The translations under genes were made by a program, and so were the position numbers. Shown piece by piece: positions 19,614 through 29,913 of a DNA stretch of 64,000 nucleotides; position 1 is the stretch's first letter; each line of letters opens with the position of its first letter. This DNA is from Pseudidiomarina tainanensis. Its GTDB lineage: Bacteria > Pseudomonadota > Gammaproteobacteria > Enterobacterales > Alteromonadaceae. The stretch is taken from contig NZ_PIQJ01000001.1 of the NCBI RefSeq assembly GCF_004214835.1, positions 310,001 through 374,000 of the forward strand. The letters are read 5' to 3'. The notes under the pieces were generated by a model. That model saw only the letters and a program-made list of their open reading frames with translations. It ran no database searches and was not told where the DNA came from.

Positions 19614-19802
19614 ATGTACAAGTTCTTATTAGGTCTTATCATGAGTACGATGGTGATCTTGGTGGCATGTAGTCCACAAGAGCAGGAGACGTTCACCAAG
19701 TCAACGCGAGTGCAAGAGCCCTCCACTGCAACGCTTAAGCATCACGCGGGAGCCCCTTCTGCACAGCGCGTACAAGCCGAATTACCTGTTTTTCAACTTT
19801 AA
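19614..19802 (+). CDS. small predicted lipoprotein
   Basis: 62 residues from ATG 19614, preceded by GGGGAG. Signal sequence MYKFLLGLIMSTMVILVAC ends in a lipobox (LVAC, Cys19), followed by a short Ser/Thr/Gln-rich tail. No family recognised. The last 68 bp overlap the 3' end of queG on the other strand, so the tail may be constrained by queG. The good ribosome site and lipobox support a real gene; it could also be an entericidin-like short lipoprotein. Confidence 0.5.
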   Translation: MYKFLLGLIMSTMVILVACSPQEQETFTKSTRVQEPSTATLKHHAGAPSAQRVQAELPVFQL

Positions 19803-20850
19803 CGGAACCACTTCGTTGACGTTCAAGTGCCCAGTCAATGTGCTCAGCGACCATTGCAGACACAACTGAACGTCGTTGCTCAAGCGCCGCGATGATATCC
19901 GTATCGGTTGGCGCATTGCCCATCGCAACCGCCAAATTCCGTAACCAACAGTCATAGCCAATACGCCGAATCGGCGAACCCTCAGTGCGCTTCAAAAAGG
20001 TCGCTTCATCCCACTGCCACAATTCGAGGAGCTCCGGCGCATGCAGTTCTTGTCGCGGTGAAAAGTCGCCCTCATCAGTCAATTGTGCGTAACGGTTCCA
20101 AGGACAAATCAGCTGACAATCATCGCAACCGTAAATGCGGTTGCCCATCAGTGGTCGGTACTCCTCAGGAATGCTGTCACGTAACTCAATCGTTAAGTAA
20201 GAAATACAGCGCCGCGCATCAAGCACATAAGGTTCGACAATGGCTTGCGTAGGACAAATGGTAATGCATGCGCTACAGCTACCACATTTTTCCTCAACTT
20301 CTTGGTCGGTCGGTAGCGGAAGGTTCACCAGTAATTCGCCGAGAAAAAACCACGAGCCGCTGCCTTCATCAAGCACCAGCGTATGTTTTCCTCGCCAGCC
20401 AAGCCCTGCTTTAATCGCCAGCGGCTTTTCCATGATTGGAGCCGAGTCGACAAATGGACGAAAGTCGAGTTCAGCGCAGGCCTCTTGAATGCGATCGCCA
20501 AGTTGCTTGAGGCGTTTGCGCATTAATTTGTGGTAGTCACGGCCCAGTGCGTAGCGGCTGATATAGCCTAGTCGCGGGTTATTCAGTGTTTTAGCGAAGC
20601 CAGCCTCGGCGGGTAAGTAGTTCATGCGCACCGAGATGGCACGAACAGCGCCCTCATGCAGATGGTCTGGGCGAGTACGTAACTCTTCATGGCGCGCCAT
20701 CCACTCCATATCACCATGCATACCGTGCTCTAACCAGCGTCGCAGATGCTCACGTTCGGTGCTGAGATCGACATCGGTAATACCAACTTTTTGGAAGCCT
20801 AATTCAGCGCCCCAACGTTTAATATCTTCGGCTAGTTGGTGATAATCCAT
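19735..20850 (-). CDS. queG: epoxyqueuosine reductase QueG
   Basis: 371 residues. Cobalamin-dependent reductase that makes queuosine from epoxyqueuosine in the anticodon loop of GUN tRNAs. Ferredoxin-type clusters are visible as CGSCSACITICP plus a later Cys (RRCISYL), and GCDDCQLICPWN. The N-terminal region has DYHKLMRKRLKQLG, and PIMEKPLAIKAGLGWRGKHT precedes the clusters. HEAT-like repeats lie at the C-terminus. It is divergent from nnr, the usual arrangement in gammaproteobacteria. The 3' end overlaps a small lipoprotein frame. Confidence 0.95.
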   Translation of the reverse strand: MDYHQLAEDIKRWGAELGFQKVGITDVDLSTEREHLRRWLEHGMHGDMEWMARHEELRTRPDHLHEGAVRAISVRMNYLPAEAGFAKTLNNPRLGYISRYALGRDYHKLMRKRLKQLGDRIQEACAELDFRPFVDSAPIMEKPLAIKAGLGWRGKHTLVLDEGSGSWFFLGELLVNLPLPTDQEVEEKCGSCSACITICPTQAIVEPYVLDARRCISYLTIELRDSIPEEYRPLMGNRIYGCDDCQLICPWNRYAQLTDEGDFSPRQELHAPELLELWQWDEATFLKRTEGSPIRRIGYDCWLRNLAVAMGNAPTDTDIIAALEQRRSVVSAMVAEHIDWALERQRSGSVKVEKQVIRLVRAVQKGLPRDA

Positions 20851-20928
20851 AGAATTCGATTTATCCTCTACACTAATACGCAGCGTGATGTGGCGCTAAC
20901 ATAGCAAAAACGGCCAAAGGATGCACCG

Positions 20929-22455
20929 ATGTCAGTTGATTTAACCACCATGATCTACACCGCAGAACAAGTGCGCGATGGCGAGCAAGATGCTGCCGCG
21001 CGATGTGACGTGAGTATGGCACAACTGATGCAGCGCGCCGCACAAGCGTGCCTTGAAGTCATTCAACACAAACAAGCAGCCCCTGCCAACCTGTTGATCT
21101 TATGCGGACCCGGCAATAACGGCGGTGATGGTTGGGTGTTAGCTCGCCTGGCACAACAAGCGGGATTTCGAGTTCAAGTTGCCGCAACCGAGCCGCGTTC
21201 AGAACTAGCGAAGTTGGCAGCCCAAGCGTGGCGTGATCAAGGGGGCGTCGTCACCGATTTGACGGCGCTAACGACAGCGCAGATTGATAACGCCGATGTC
21301 ATTATTGACGCAATGCTCGGCAACGGACTGGATCGTGACTTGTCGACGCCGTTTACTGAGGCGGTCAACCTCATTAATCGGCACAACTTTGCTGGCTGGG
21401 TGTTATCCATTGATGTTCCTACCGGGTTAAATAGCGATACCGGAATCGCAATGCCGACAGCAGTAAAAGCAACCTGTACGGTAACCATGATTGCTTTGAA
21501 AACCGGATTGGTCACCGGCGCTGCAGCGACCTATTGTGGTGAGCTTGTGCTTGCAGATCTCGGTGTCAGCCGAGCGTTTTTTAAAACCCCACCAACATTG
21601 AGGGCGATTCAAAGCTCATTAGTGAGTGAACACTTACGTCGACGCAATAAGGCTGCACACAAGGGGGATTTTGGTCATGTTCTGATTGTCGGCGGTGGCC
21701 CTGGTATGAGTGGTGCCGCGTTGCTTGCCGGACAAGCGGCATTGCGATGCGGTGCCGGTAAGGTATCGATTGCCTGTCACAAAGAGTCGCAGTTAGCGAT
21801 TGCAGCGGCGCAACCGGAATTAATGGTTCATGCCGTCGACAACGATTTATCGGCATTATTAGAACGAGCGACGGTGGTGGTGATTGGGCCTGGACTCGGT
21901 CAAAGCCCTTGGGCTCGCGCTTTGGTTGAACGGGTTGCGCAGTGGCAAGGCGCCGTGGCGTGGGATGCCGATGCGCTGAATAGCCTTGCGGCGCAGCCCA
22001 TCGCTAAGCCTGACGCAAGTGTTTGGTTGTTCACGCCACATCCTGGCGAAGCTGCGCGTTTGCTTAACCTTAGCGCAAGTGATGTCAATGCGAATCGATT
22101 GCGTGCACTTACACAAATTTGTCAGAACTTTCATGCGTATACTCTACTCAAAGGAGCTGGCACCTTGGTGAAATCACCACAGCAGCATGACGCTTGGGTG
22201 TGTCGGCGTGGCTCACCGGCATTAGCCGTTGGTGGTAGTGGTGATGTGTTAAGTGGTGTGGTGGGCGCGTTGCTGGCGCAACAAACAGCTGAACAAATCC
22301 CTACCGATCAGGTGCTTGCAATCGCCGCGTGGTTGCACGCTGTGGCTGGCGAAATGGCTGCGCAGCGAGGAGAACGTGGTACACTACCGAGCGATTTATT
22401 GGATGAGCTTCGCACCCTTGTGAATCCGCACCAAGACCTTAAAATCGGCGCTTAA
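20929..22455 (+). CDS. nnr: bifunctional NAD(P)H-hydrate epimerase / ADP-dependent dehydratase
   Basis: 508 residues, a fusion as in E. coli YjeF. N-terminal epimerase (about 1-225) has GPGNNGGDGWVLARLA and DVPTGLNSDTG; C-terminal dehydratase (about 230-500) has KGDFGHVLIVGGGPGMSGAA, VIGPGLGQSPWA, FTPHPGEAARLL and GGSGDVLSGVVGALLAQ. Together they repair NADHX and NADPHX, damaged hydrated cofactors. First gene of the long co-directional nnr-to-hflC cluster; RBS AAAGGA. Confidence 0.95.
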   Translation: MSVDLTTMIYTAEQVRDGEQDAAARCDVSMAQLMQRAAQACLEVIQHKQAAPANLLILCGPGNNGGDGWVLARLAQQAGFRVQVAATEPRSELAKLAAQAWRDQGGVVTDLTALTTAQIDNADVIIDAMLGNGLDRDLSTPFTEAVNLINRHNFAGWVLSIDVPTGLNSDTGIAMPTAVKATCTVTMIALKTGLVTGAAATYCGELVLADLGVSRAFFKTPPTLRAIQSSLVSEHLRRRNKAAHKGDFGHVLIVGGGPGMSGAALLAGQAALRCGAGKVSIACHKESQLAIAAAQPELMVHAVDNDLSALLERATVVVIGPGLGQSPWARALVERVAQWQGAVAWDADALNSLAAQPIAKPDASVWLFTPHPGEAARLLNLSASDVNANRLRALTQICQNFHAYTLLKGAGTLVKSPQQHDAWVCRRGSPALAVGGSGDVLSGVVGALLAQQTAEQIPTDQVLAIAAWLHAVAGEMAAQRGERGTLPSDLLDELRTLVNPHQDLKIGA

Positions 22456-22477
22456 AAACTTGAATGAGTAGGGGTTC

Positions 22478-22957
22478 ATGCACAAGCACACGTTATTTTT
22501 AAAAGATGAAGCGGCGTTACTCGAAGCTGCGCGAAAGTTGGCGAATGCCGTTAAAGCGCATGAAGACAGTGTGGCAGAAAGCGCACTGACGATTTATTTG
22601 TTAGGTGAGCTCGGGGCAGGGAAAACCACCTTTAGCCGTGGTTTTATTCAACAACTTGGACATCAGGGCCACGTCAAAAGCCCAACGTATACCCTTGTGG
22701 AAAGCTACGACTTAGCACCATGGCAGATTAATCATTTCGATTTGTATCGCCTAGCTGATCCAGAAGAACTTGAATTTATGGGCATCCGTGATTACCTTGG
22801 AACCCATAGAATCATTCTTGCGGAATGGCCGCAGCGTGGCGAAGGTTATTTGCCGCAGCCAGATATAATTATAACGATTGATTATGCGGATACGGCGCGA
22901 TCAATCACCTTAGAAGCGCTAACAGAACGAGGTCGAGAGTTACTCGATACCATGTAA
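22478..22957 (+). CDS. tsaE: tRNA threonylcarbamoyladenosine biosynthesis ATPase TsaE
   Basis: 159 residues. Works with TsaB and TsaD to form t6A37 on tRNAs that read ANN codons. Walker A G43-ELGAGKTT-51, switch region VKSPTYTLVESYDL, and INHFDLYRLADPEELEFMGI, all TsaE hallmarks; later EWPQRGEGYLP. The stop TAA shares its last base with the ATG of amiB. Confidence 0.95.
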   Translation: MHKHTLFLKDEAALLEAARKLANAVKAHEDSVAESALTIYLLGELGAGKTTFSRGFIQQLGHQGHVKSPTYTLVESYDLAPWQINHFDLYRLADPEELEFMGIRDYLGTHRIILAEWPQRGEGYLPQPDIIITIDYADTARSITLEALTERGRELLDTM

Positions 22958-24270
22958 TGCGAAACTTTTTAGCGAAAGTGGCGATGTTGTGTTGCTTGCT
23001 GAGCAGCGCAGCTTACGCGAACGAGATTGAAAATATTCGGATTTGGCCTGCGCCAGACAACACCCGTGTTGTCTTTGATATGGGGGCGGCAGCCGATTAT
23101 AGCTATTTCACGCTCTACCAAGCGCCGCCTTACCGCTTAGTTATTGACTTCAATGCGACGAAGCTGAATGTTGATTTAACCAAGCTACAGAATGAATCGT
23201 TGTTGATCAATAAAGTTCGTACCAGCACCCCGAAAGATAAAAACTCAACCCGCATTGTCATCGAGCTGACTGATAAAATTGATGCGATTGTGTTTCCGTT
23301 GGCAGCGAACGACCGTTATGGCGAACGCTTGGTGATTGACCTGCCGGGACGTTCTATTGAGCGTCGCACGGAAGCTTTAACGGTTGAACAATTGAAAGAA
23401 CGTAAAGTGACCATCGCGATTGACGCCGGTCACGGCGGCGACGACCCAGGTTCGATTGGTCCTCGCGGAACTTATGAAAAACATGTGGTGCTGAAAATTG
23501 CCAAAGCACTTGCTGACATCATTAATCAAGACAGCGCCATGCAGGCTTATCTGATTCGATCGGGCGACTATTATGTGGGCTTGAAAGCTAGAACGCGCAA
23601 AGCGGAAGATATTAAAGCTGACTTGCTAGTGTCGATTCATGCGGATGCGTTTACCAGTCCGAAACCACGCGGTGCCTCGGTGTGGGTGCTGTCTACTCGG
23701 CGGGCAAATAACGAAATGGGTCGGATGCTCGAGGATAAAGAGCGCATGTCGGATGTTCTCGGTGGGGTCGATATGCGTCTTGAAGAAGATGACACCTACG
23801 GATATATCAGCAAAACTATTCTCGACTTAAGTATGGGTCATGCAATGAGTACGGGTTACGAAATGGCAAAAGAGGTCATCGCGGAAATGAAGCGTGTGGC
23901 GCACATGCACAAGCACGAACCTCAGCATGCCAGCCTAGCTGTATTAACCTCGGGTAATGTACCGTCGATGCTGGTAGAAACTGGATTTATCTCGAATCCG
24001 CAAGAAGAACAGCAGTTACTCACGAATAAGCATCAGCAACAGCTGGCGCGCGCTATTTATCAAGGTGTACGCAACTATTTTCAGCGGCGACCGCCGGATG
24101 GCACCTTGTTTGCGACCAGCCGCAGCCGGACGCATATTGTGCGCTCGGGCGAGTCGTTGTCTGTTTTAGCACAACGTTACAACACCACAGTGAAAGCGAT
24201 TAAAGACCGTAATCATCTTTCAAGTAACGTGCTGCATATTGGCCAGAAGCTAGAAATTCCGTCTTCATAA
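22957..24270 (+). CDS. amiB: N-acetylmuramoyl-L-alanine amidase AmiB/AmiC type with LysM
   Basis: 437 residues, periplasmic. Signal peptide of about 21 residues (cleavage after SSAAYA). AMIN domain (about 25-130) for targeting to the septum, amidase_3 catalytic domain with zinc ligands in IDAGHGGDDPGSIG, then VSIHADAF and MLVETGFISNP, and one C-terminal LysM (HIVRSGESLSVLAQRYNTT). It cleaves cross-linked peptidoglycan between daughter cells. Located between tsaE and mutL, as in E. coli, where the gene is amiB. Confidence 0.95.
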   Translation: MRNFLAKVAMLCCLLSSAAYANEIENIRIWPAPDNTRVVFDMGAAADYSYFTLYQAPPYRLVIDFNATKLNVDLTKLQNESLLINKVRTSTPKDKNSTRIVIELTDKIDAIVFPLAANDRYGERLVIDLPGRSIERRTEALTVEQLKERKVTIAIDAGHGGDDPGSIGPRGTYEKHVVLKIAKALADIINQDSAMQAYLIRSGDYYVGLKARTRKAEDIKADLLVSIHADAFTSPKPRGASVWVLSTRRANNEMGRMLEDKERMSDVLGGVDMRLEEDDTYGYISKTILDLSMGHAMSTGYEMAKEVIAEMKRVAHMHKHEPQHASLAVLTSGNVPSMLVETGFISNPQEEQQLLTNKHQQQLARAIYQGVRNYFQRRPPDGTLFATSRSRTHIVRSGESLSVLAQRYNTTVKAIKDRNHLSSNVLHIGQKLEIPSS

Positions 24271-24284
24271 ATTAGGTTTTAGAC

Positions 24285-26000
24285 ATGCCTATTCAATTAC
24301 TGCCAATTAGTCTGGCGAACCAGATTGCGGCAGGAGAAGTGATTGAACGCCCCGCATCCGTTGTTAAAGAATTAGTCGAAAACTGCCTTGACGCGGGCGC
24401 GACAGAAATAACCATCGACATCGAGCAGGGTGGACGGCGGCGTATACGCGTACGCGATAATGGTGGTGGTATTCCGCGCGACGAGTTAGCGCTTGCTTTA
24501 AGCCGACATGCCACCAGTAAAATTAGTTCGCTAAGTGATTTAGAAGCGATTCAAAGCCTAGGCTTCCGTGGCGAAGCATTAGCAAGTATCAGTTCGGTTT
24601 CGCGATTAACTTTAACCTCCAAAACGCCAACAGCCGAGCAAGCATGGCAAGCGTGGGTAGAGGGGCGCGATATGCAGGCCGAGCTAGCGCCGGCAAGTCA
24701 CCCGCAAGGCACCACCGTTGATGTGCAGGATTTATTTTTCAATACGCCAGCGCGGCGAAAATTTTTACGTACCGACAAAACCGAATTCGGTCATATTGAT
24801 GAAGTGCTAAGGCGTATAGCTTTAGCGCGTTTTGATGTGCGATTTCAATTGCTCCATAACGACAAAATAGTGCGTCAATATGTGGCTGTGCAAAGCCCAG
24901 AGCAATACATAAAACGCGTAGGACAAGTCTGCGGTGGAACCTTTACTTCCGACGTCTTGGCTATTGATGAGCAATCGGGACCCGTTCGATTGTGGGGCTG
25001 GGTGGCACCGGCGAATGCTTGCCGCCATCAGGCCGATGTACAGTACTTTTATGTGAATGGCCGCATGATGCGCGACCGACTGTTAGGGCATGCCGTGCGT
25101 CAAGCGTACGGTGATAGCTTAACCGATGATAGGGCGCCGACGTTTGTCTTATATCTTGAGCTACCTGCCCAAGATGTGGACGTGAACGTACACCCAGCAA
25201 AACATGAAGTGCGATTTCACCAAGCCCGCCAGATTCATGATTTTGTGCTAACTGCGGTGCGCCAAGCGATTGCTGCACAGCAACCGCAACCAAGTGCAGA
25301 ACCGATAAATCGCGCGCAACACGGCTACACGGAAAGCTCTGCCGCTTTGGCGCAGCAAGTGCGAGAATTACAGCCACAGCACCGTGAAATCTTTCCGACT
25401 CGAGCATCGGTATCACCAACTCAAGTTGCCAGTTATGCCGATTTCGTAACGCCGGCAAAATCACCGACGCCTATTGCAGCACACGGCAGTACCGAAACGA
25501 ATAAAGTGCTGACCATCATTCAGCAACGGTTTGCGTTGGTCGAGCGAGAGTCTTTAGCACTGCTCAACTTGCAACAGGTGCAACATTATTTTTTACAGCA
25601 ACAATTAAACCAACAAGCTAAAATTGGTTTGGCTGGCCAGCCGCTGCTAATCCCTGTGAAACTGTCTGACCCAGACATTGTGTCGGCATTAAAATCAGCG
25701 GACTTGAAACAGCTGGCTCTGCTTGGTGTGCGTCTTGAAATTGGCAAGCAATCGGTGACAGTGCTCGATGTCCCATCGGCACTGCGACAAACAGATATCG
25801 CGACAAGTATGCGAACGTTACTCCGCAAATTAGACAATCAGCAAGAACTTATCGCATGGTTGGCGCTGCACCAGGTTCAAGCTCACTACTCACTTGCGCA
25901 AGCGGAGCACTGGCTTGCCTATGCGCTTGAGCTAAACGACAGCCCAGCGTCATTTTGGTTAGCTGTATCGTTACCGCAAATCCCGGAGGCCTTACGATGA
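24285..26000 (+). CDS. mutL: DNA mismatch repair protein MutL
   Basis: 571 residues. N-terminal GHKL ATPase: E32-N33 in [37 protein letters not shown], and [16 protein letters not shown] Gln/Pro-rich linker (about 335-400) is followed by the C-terminal dimerisation domain. The endonuclease motif DQHAxxERxxYE found in MutL of bacteria without MutH is not seen, so strand discrimination probably depends on MutH and Dam as in E. coli. The stop overlaps the miaA start (ATGA). Confidence 0.96.
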   Translation: MPIQLLPISLANQIAAGEVIERPASVVKELVENCLDAGATEITIDIEQGGRRRIRVRDNGGGIPRDELALALSRHATSKISSLSDLEAIQSLGFRGEALASISSVSRLTLTSKTPTAEQAWQAWVEGRDMQAELAPASHPQGTTVDVQDLFFNTPARRKFLRTDKTEFGHIDEVLRRIALARFDVRFQLLHNDKIVRQYVAVQSPEQYIKRVGQVCGGTFTSDVLAIDEQSGPVRLWGWVAPANACRHQADVQYFYVNGRMMRDRLLGHAVRQAYGDSLTDDRAPTFVLYLELPAQDVDVNVHPAKHEVRFHQARQIHDFVLTAVRQAIAAQQPQPSAEPINRAQHGYTESSAALAQQVRELQPQHREIFPTRASVSPTQVASYADFVTPAKSPTPIAAHGSTETNKVLTIIQQRFALVERESLALLNLQQVQHYFLQQQLNQQAKIGLAGQPLLIPVKLSDPDIVSALKSADLKQLALLGVRLEIGKQSVTVLDVPSALRQTDIATSMRTLLRKLDNQQELIAWLALHQVQAHYSLAQAEHWLAYALELNDSPASFWLAVSLPQIPEALR

Positions 26001-26953
26001 CGCAGCCACATGTGATTTGTCTGTATGGCCCAACAGCAGCCGGTAAAACTGGGTTAGCAATAGCGCTCACGAAACATTTACCGTGTGATATCGTTTCGGT
26101 GGATTCTGCGTTGATTTATCGCGGGATGGATATTGGTACTGCGAAGCCGACCGCCGAAGAGTTAGCGCAAGCACCGCACCGTTTAATTAATATTTGCGAT
26201 CCCGCTGAGAATTATTCGGCAGCACAATTTGCTGCGGATGCGCGTCGAGAAATTGATCAAATTATTGCCGCTGGCCGAATTCCATTGCTGGTTGGCGGTA
26301 CCATGTTGTACTTCAAAGCATTACTTGAGGGGATGTCAAAATTGCCAGAGGCTGATGCTGCGATTCGAGCTGAGTTAAATCAGCAATTGGAACAGCAGGG
26401 CCTTGAAGCGTTGCATGCTGAATTGCAGAAAATTGACCCAACCAGTGCGCAACGCATCCATCCTAACGATCCACAGCGATTATTGCGCGCGCTCGAGGTG
26501 TATCGAATTAGTGGCAAAACGCTGACTGAATTAACGGCGACGCGTGACGGCGCATTACCCTATCCGATTATTCAAATGGCAGTCGCGCCAAGTGATCGTG
26601 CGGTGCTCCATGAACGTATTGCGTTAAGATTTCGTCAAATGGTGGAACAAGGCTTTCTTAATGAGGTCGAAGCACTACGACGACGGTCTGATTTACATAT
26701 CGATTTACCTTCGATACGTTGTGTTGGTTACCGTCAGGCTTGGCAGTATCTCGATGGCGACTATGATTACGAAGAAATGATTAATCGCGGCATTTTTGCC
26801 ACTCGTCAGTTAGCCAAGCGACAATTGACATGGTTACGGAAATGGCCTGGTGTTCATTGGCTTGATACTGAGTCACCAACGTTGGTGACAGATGCTTTAG
26901 CAATTTGTGCAAAACCAACGCAGTTATTTACACAAAACAACCTTGAAAACTAA
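25997..26953 (+). CDS. miaA: tRNA dimethylallyltransferase MiaA
   Basis: 318 residues. Adds the isopentenyl group to A37 of tRNAs reading UNN codons. P-loop G11-PTAAGKT-18, [17 protein letters not shown], the acceptor-site stretch [16 protein letters not shown], and [14 protein letters not shown]. Start at ATG 25997, overlapping the mutL stop, with a perfect GGAGG seven bases upstream; a frame from 25955 lies within mutL and adds unconserved residues. Confidence 0.96.
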   Translation: MTQPHVICLYGPTAAGKTGLAIALTKHLPCDIVSVDSALIYRGMDIGTAKPTAEELAQAPHRLINICDPAENYSAAQFAADARREIDQIIAAGRIPLLVGGTMLYFKALLEGMSKLPEADAAIRAELNQQLEQQGLEALHAELQKIDPTSAQRIHPNDPQRLLRALEVYRISGKTLTELTATRDGALPYPIIQMAVAPSDRAVLHERIALRFRQMVEQGFLNEVEALRRRSDLHIDLPSIRCVGYRQAWQYLDGDYDYEEMINRGIFATRQLAKRQLTWLRKWPGVHWLDTESPTLVTDALAICAKPTQLFTQNNLEN

Positions 26954-27098
26954 AACATTCACCTTATATTCAGTATAAGCTGAAATAAAATACAGTCTGC
27001 TGTGAAATTGCGGGAATTCAACTATATTAGAAGTGACTGGCATGAGCGGGCGGTAAGTTGTTGCCAGACACAAACAATAACAAAAAAGGAAATCGAAT

Positions 27099-27350
27099 AT
27101 GGCTAAGGGGCAAACTTTACAAGACCCGTTTTTGAATGCGTTGCGCCGTGAACGCGTTCCGGTGTCAATTTACCTCGTTAATGGAATTAAGTTACAAGGC
27201 CAAATTGAATCATTTGACCAATTTGTCATTTTATTGAAAAACACGGTAAGCCAAATGGTTTACAAGCATGCCATCTCGACTGTTGTTCCTGCGCGTATTC
27301 CGCAGAACTATCTGCCTATTGGCGAAAACAGCGAAGAGGCAATTGATTAA
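27099..27350 (+). CDS. hfq: RNA chaperone Hfq
   Basis: 83 residues. Begins [20 protein letters not shown]; Sm1 has [20 protein letters not shown] and Sm2 [11 protein letters not shown], both as in E. coli. The C-terminal tail is short (about 17 residues, against about 35 in E. coli). The hexamer pairs small RNAs with mRNAs. RBS AAAAAGGAAA. The 145-bp gap from miaA may hold a promoter but none is clear to me. Confidence 0.97.
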   Translation: MAKGQTLQDPFLNALRRERVPVSIYLVNGIKLQGQIESFDQFVILLKNTVSQMVYKHAISTVVPARIPQNYLPIGENSEEAID

Positions 27351-27376
27351 GACAACCAATAAGGAGCAGTGATAGC

Positions 27377-28672
27377 TTGTTTGATAGGTTTGAAAGTGGT
27401 GAGCGGGCTATCCTGGTCCACGTTGATTTCCCAGCCGAAATCGATCGTGAAGACCTTTCTGAACTCAAACTATTAGTGTCATCCGCTGGCGTGGAAACGC
27501 TCGGCGTGGTGACAGCTTCGCGTAGTACCCCTAGCTCAAGGTTCTTTGTCGGCTCTGGTAAAGCGGAAGAAATTGCCGATCAGGTTAAATTGCTCGACGC
27601 CAATATCGTCATATTCAATCATAGTTTAAGCCCAACCCAAGAGCGTAACCTCGAGAAATTGTGTGAGTGTCGCGTGCTCGATCGTACCGGTTTGATCCTT
27701 GATATCTTCGCGCAGCGTGCGCGTACTCACGAGGGTAAGCTACAGGTCGAGTTGGCGCAGCTTCGCCATATATCAACCCGTTTGGTCCGTGGTTGGACCC
27801 ACTTGGAACGCCAAAAAGGTGGTATTGGTTTACGCGGGCCGGGTGAAACTCAGCTAGAAACCGACCGGCGATTAATTCGCGGTCGTATCAAAAATATATT
27901 AGGTCGGCTTGAAAAAGTGCAAAAGCAGCGCGAGCAAGGTCGTCGTGCACGCCAGCGCGCGGAGATTCCGACGGTTTCGTTGGTTGGTTATACGAACGCC
28001 GGCAAATCCACGCTATTCAATCGGATTACGGAAGCGCAAGTGTACGCCGCCGACCAATTGTTTGCAACGCTCGACCCAACCCTGCGTAAACTTGAGTTGC
28101 CCGATGTTGGACCGATTATCCTGGCTGACACGGTAGGTTTTATTCGTCATTTGCCCCACGAGCTTGTCGCTGCATTTAAAGCGACGTTACAAGAGACACA
28201 AGAAGCCGATTTATTGCTTCATGTGATTGATGTGGCAGACGAGCGTCAGGCGGAAAATATTCATCAAGTTCAGGAAGTTTTAAACGAAATCGGCGCCGAT
28301 GAAATCCCGCAGCTGTTGATTTGTAACAAGATTGATAAACTAGCAGACGGTAACGCACGTATAGATACCAATGATGATGGCTTACCAATACGTGTCTGGT
28401 TATCGGCGCAAACTGGTCAAGGAATTGATTTGTTACAAGAAGCGCTGGTGCAACGCTTGCGTCCAAGCATGGTTGACGTATCCTTACGAATTCCGCCGTC
28501 AATGGGCAAGTTACGTGGTAAGCTGTATGCGATGAAAAGCGTGACCGGTGAAAAAGCCTGTGATGATGGCCAATTGGCGCTGCATGTGCGCATGTCCGCA
28601 GTTGATTGGCAGCGCTTAAGTAAGCAAGTCGCCGAAGAGTATGGCGATAGCCTGCAAGGCTTTGTAGAATAG
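27377..28672 (+). CDS. hflX: GTPase HflX (ribosome splitting)
   Basis: 431 residues. Starts with TTG at 27377: MFDRFESGERA aligns with E. coli HflX MFDRYDAGEQA, and AAGGAG lies 10-15 bases upstream. N-terminal HflX domain (about 1-195) with LDRTGLILDIFAQRARTHEG and KGGIGLRGPGETQLETDRR. G domain has G1 G204-YTNAGKS-211, ADTVGFIRHLPHELV (G3) and NKID (G4). HflX splits stalled 70S ribosomes after heat stress. In the hfq-hflX-hflK-hflC order of E. coli. Confidence 0.95.
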   Translation: MFDRFESGERAILVHVDFPAEIDREDLSELKLLVSSAGVETLGVVTASRSTPSSRFFVGSGKAEEIADQVKLLDANIVIFNHSLSPTQERNLEKLCECRVLDRTGLILDIFAQRARTHEGKLQVELAQLRHISTRLVRGWTHLERQKGGIGLRGPGETQLETDRRLIRGRIKNILGRLEKVQKQREQGRRARQRAEIPTVSLVGYTNAGKSTLFNRITEAQVYAADQLFATLDPTLRKLELPDVGPIILADTVGFIRHLPHELVAAFKATLQETQEADLLLHVIDVADERQAENIHQVQEVLNEIGADEIPQLLICNKIDKLADGNARIDTNDDGLPIRVWLSAQTGQGIDLLQEALVQRLRPSMVDVSLRIPPSMGKLRGKLYAMKSVTGEKACDDGQLALHVRMSAVDWQRLSKQVAEEYGDSLQGFVE

Positions 28673-28722
28673 CGACAAGAATTAAAAATTTATTTATAAA
28701 CTACCCAGAGTTGGAGTAATCA

Positions 28723-29910
28723 ATGGCCTGGAATCAACCGGGAAACGGTAATAACAATGACCGTGATCCATGGAAAAACCAAGGCGGCCGCGATCAAGGT
28801 CCGCCTGATTTAGATGAAGCAATTCGTAACTTGCTTGGCAAGTTAGGTCTTGGTGGCAATAAAGGTAACGGTGGTGGCAACAATAAAAGCGGTGGTGGGA
28901 TTCCATCTCGCGGTATTGGCGTCATTGTCATTCTCGCCGTTGTCATTTGGTTTATTGCGGGCTTCTACACAGTGAAAGAAGCTGAACGTGGCGTGGTCTT
29001 GCGCTTCGGCCAATATCACAATCTTGTTGAGTCTGGCCTACACTGGCGGCCATTCCTAGTTGATACCGTCGAAACCGTTGACGTCAGTAACGTTCAGCAG
29101 TTCCAGTCGGAAGGCTTCATGCTGACGCAAGACGAAAACGTTGTGCACGTTGAGCTTGACGTTCAGTATCGCATTGTGAATCCGCGTGATTACCTTTATG
29201 CGGTTGAAAATGCTGACCGCAGTTTGGCACAGGCAACCGATAGCGCATTGCGTTTTGTCGTGGGGCACACCACCATGGACGAAGTGCTGACAGTTGGTCG
29301 TGAAAGCGTACGCCAAAACACCTTAGAACTGCTTGAAAATATCATCGCACCATACCAGTTGGGTATTCAGGTGGTTGACGTCAACTTGCTACCAGCGCGT
29401 CCGCCAGAAGCAGTCAAAGACGCATTTGATGATGCGATTGCGGCACAAGAAGATGAGCAACGCTTTATTCGTGAAGCTGAAGCTTATGCACGTGAAATTG
29501 AACCGCTCGCACGTGGTCAAGTACGCCGTATTTTGCAAGAAGCTCAGGCTTATCGTGAACAGACCGTGTTAAAAGCTCAGGGTGAAGTGGCACGTTTCGA
29601 AGAGTTGCTACCTCAGTACAAAGCTGCGCCGGTTGTCACCCGCGAGCGTTTGTATCTCGAAACCCTTGAGAAGATCTACAGCAACACCGCCAAAGTTATG
29701 GTGGATGTTGAAGGTAGCAATAACATGATGTACTTGCCGCTCGATAAAATTCTCGAGAAGCAGCGCGCCACGCAAGAACCAGCGCGTAGCGAAGCGCAGG
29801 GCACCAATTCAAGCCCAACACGTAGCTCAACGAGCAATGAACCAAGCAATTCATCACGTTCAAGCAATAGCGTTCGTACCAGCGATCGCTTTAACGATGG
29901 TCGGGGGTAA
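28723..29910 (+). CDS. hflK: FtsH modulator HflK
   Basis: 395 residues. Gly/Asn-rich cytoplasmic N-terminus (about 1-60), one membrane helix (about 65-84), then a periplasmic SPFH/band-7 domain (GVVLRFGQYHNLVESGLHWR; LTQDENVVHVELDVQYRI), a long helical region (about 220-300) and a Ser/Arg-rich tail. With HflC it forms a large cage around the FtsH protease and limits degradation of membrane substrates. HflC starts three bases after its stop. Confidence 0.96.
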   Translation: MAWNQPGNGNNNDRDPWKNQGGRDQGPPDLDEAIRNLLGKLGLGGNKGNGGGNNKSGGGIPSRGIGVIVILAVVIWFIAGFYTVKEAERGVVLRFGQYHNLVESGLHWRPFLVDTVETVDVSNVQQFQSEGFMLTQDENVVHVELDVQYRIVNPRDYLYAVENADRSLAQATDSALRFVVGHTTMDEVLTVGRESVRQNTLELLENIIAPYQLGIQVVDVNLLPARPPEAVKDAFDDAIAAQEDEQRFIREAEAYAREIEPLARGQVRRILQEAQAYREQTVLKAQGEVARFEELLPQYKAAPVVTRERLYLETLEKIYSNTAKVMVDVEGSNNMMYLPLDKILEKQRATQEPARSEAQGTNSSPTRSSTSNEPSNSSRSSNSVRTSDRFNDGRG

Positions 29911-29913
29911 ACG

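Noticed and set aside
20240..20488. 82-codon plus-strand frame opposite queG
   Set aside because: Shadow of the QueG cluster region; no support on its own strand.
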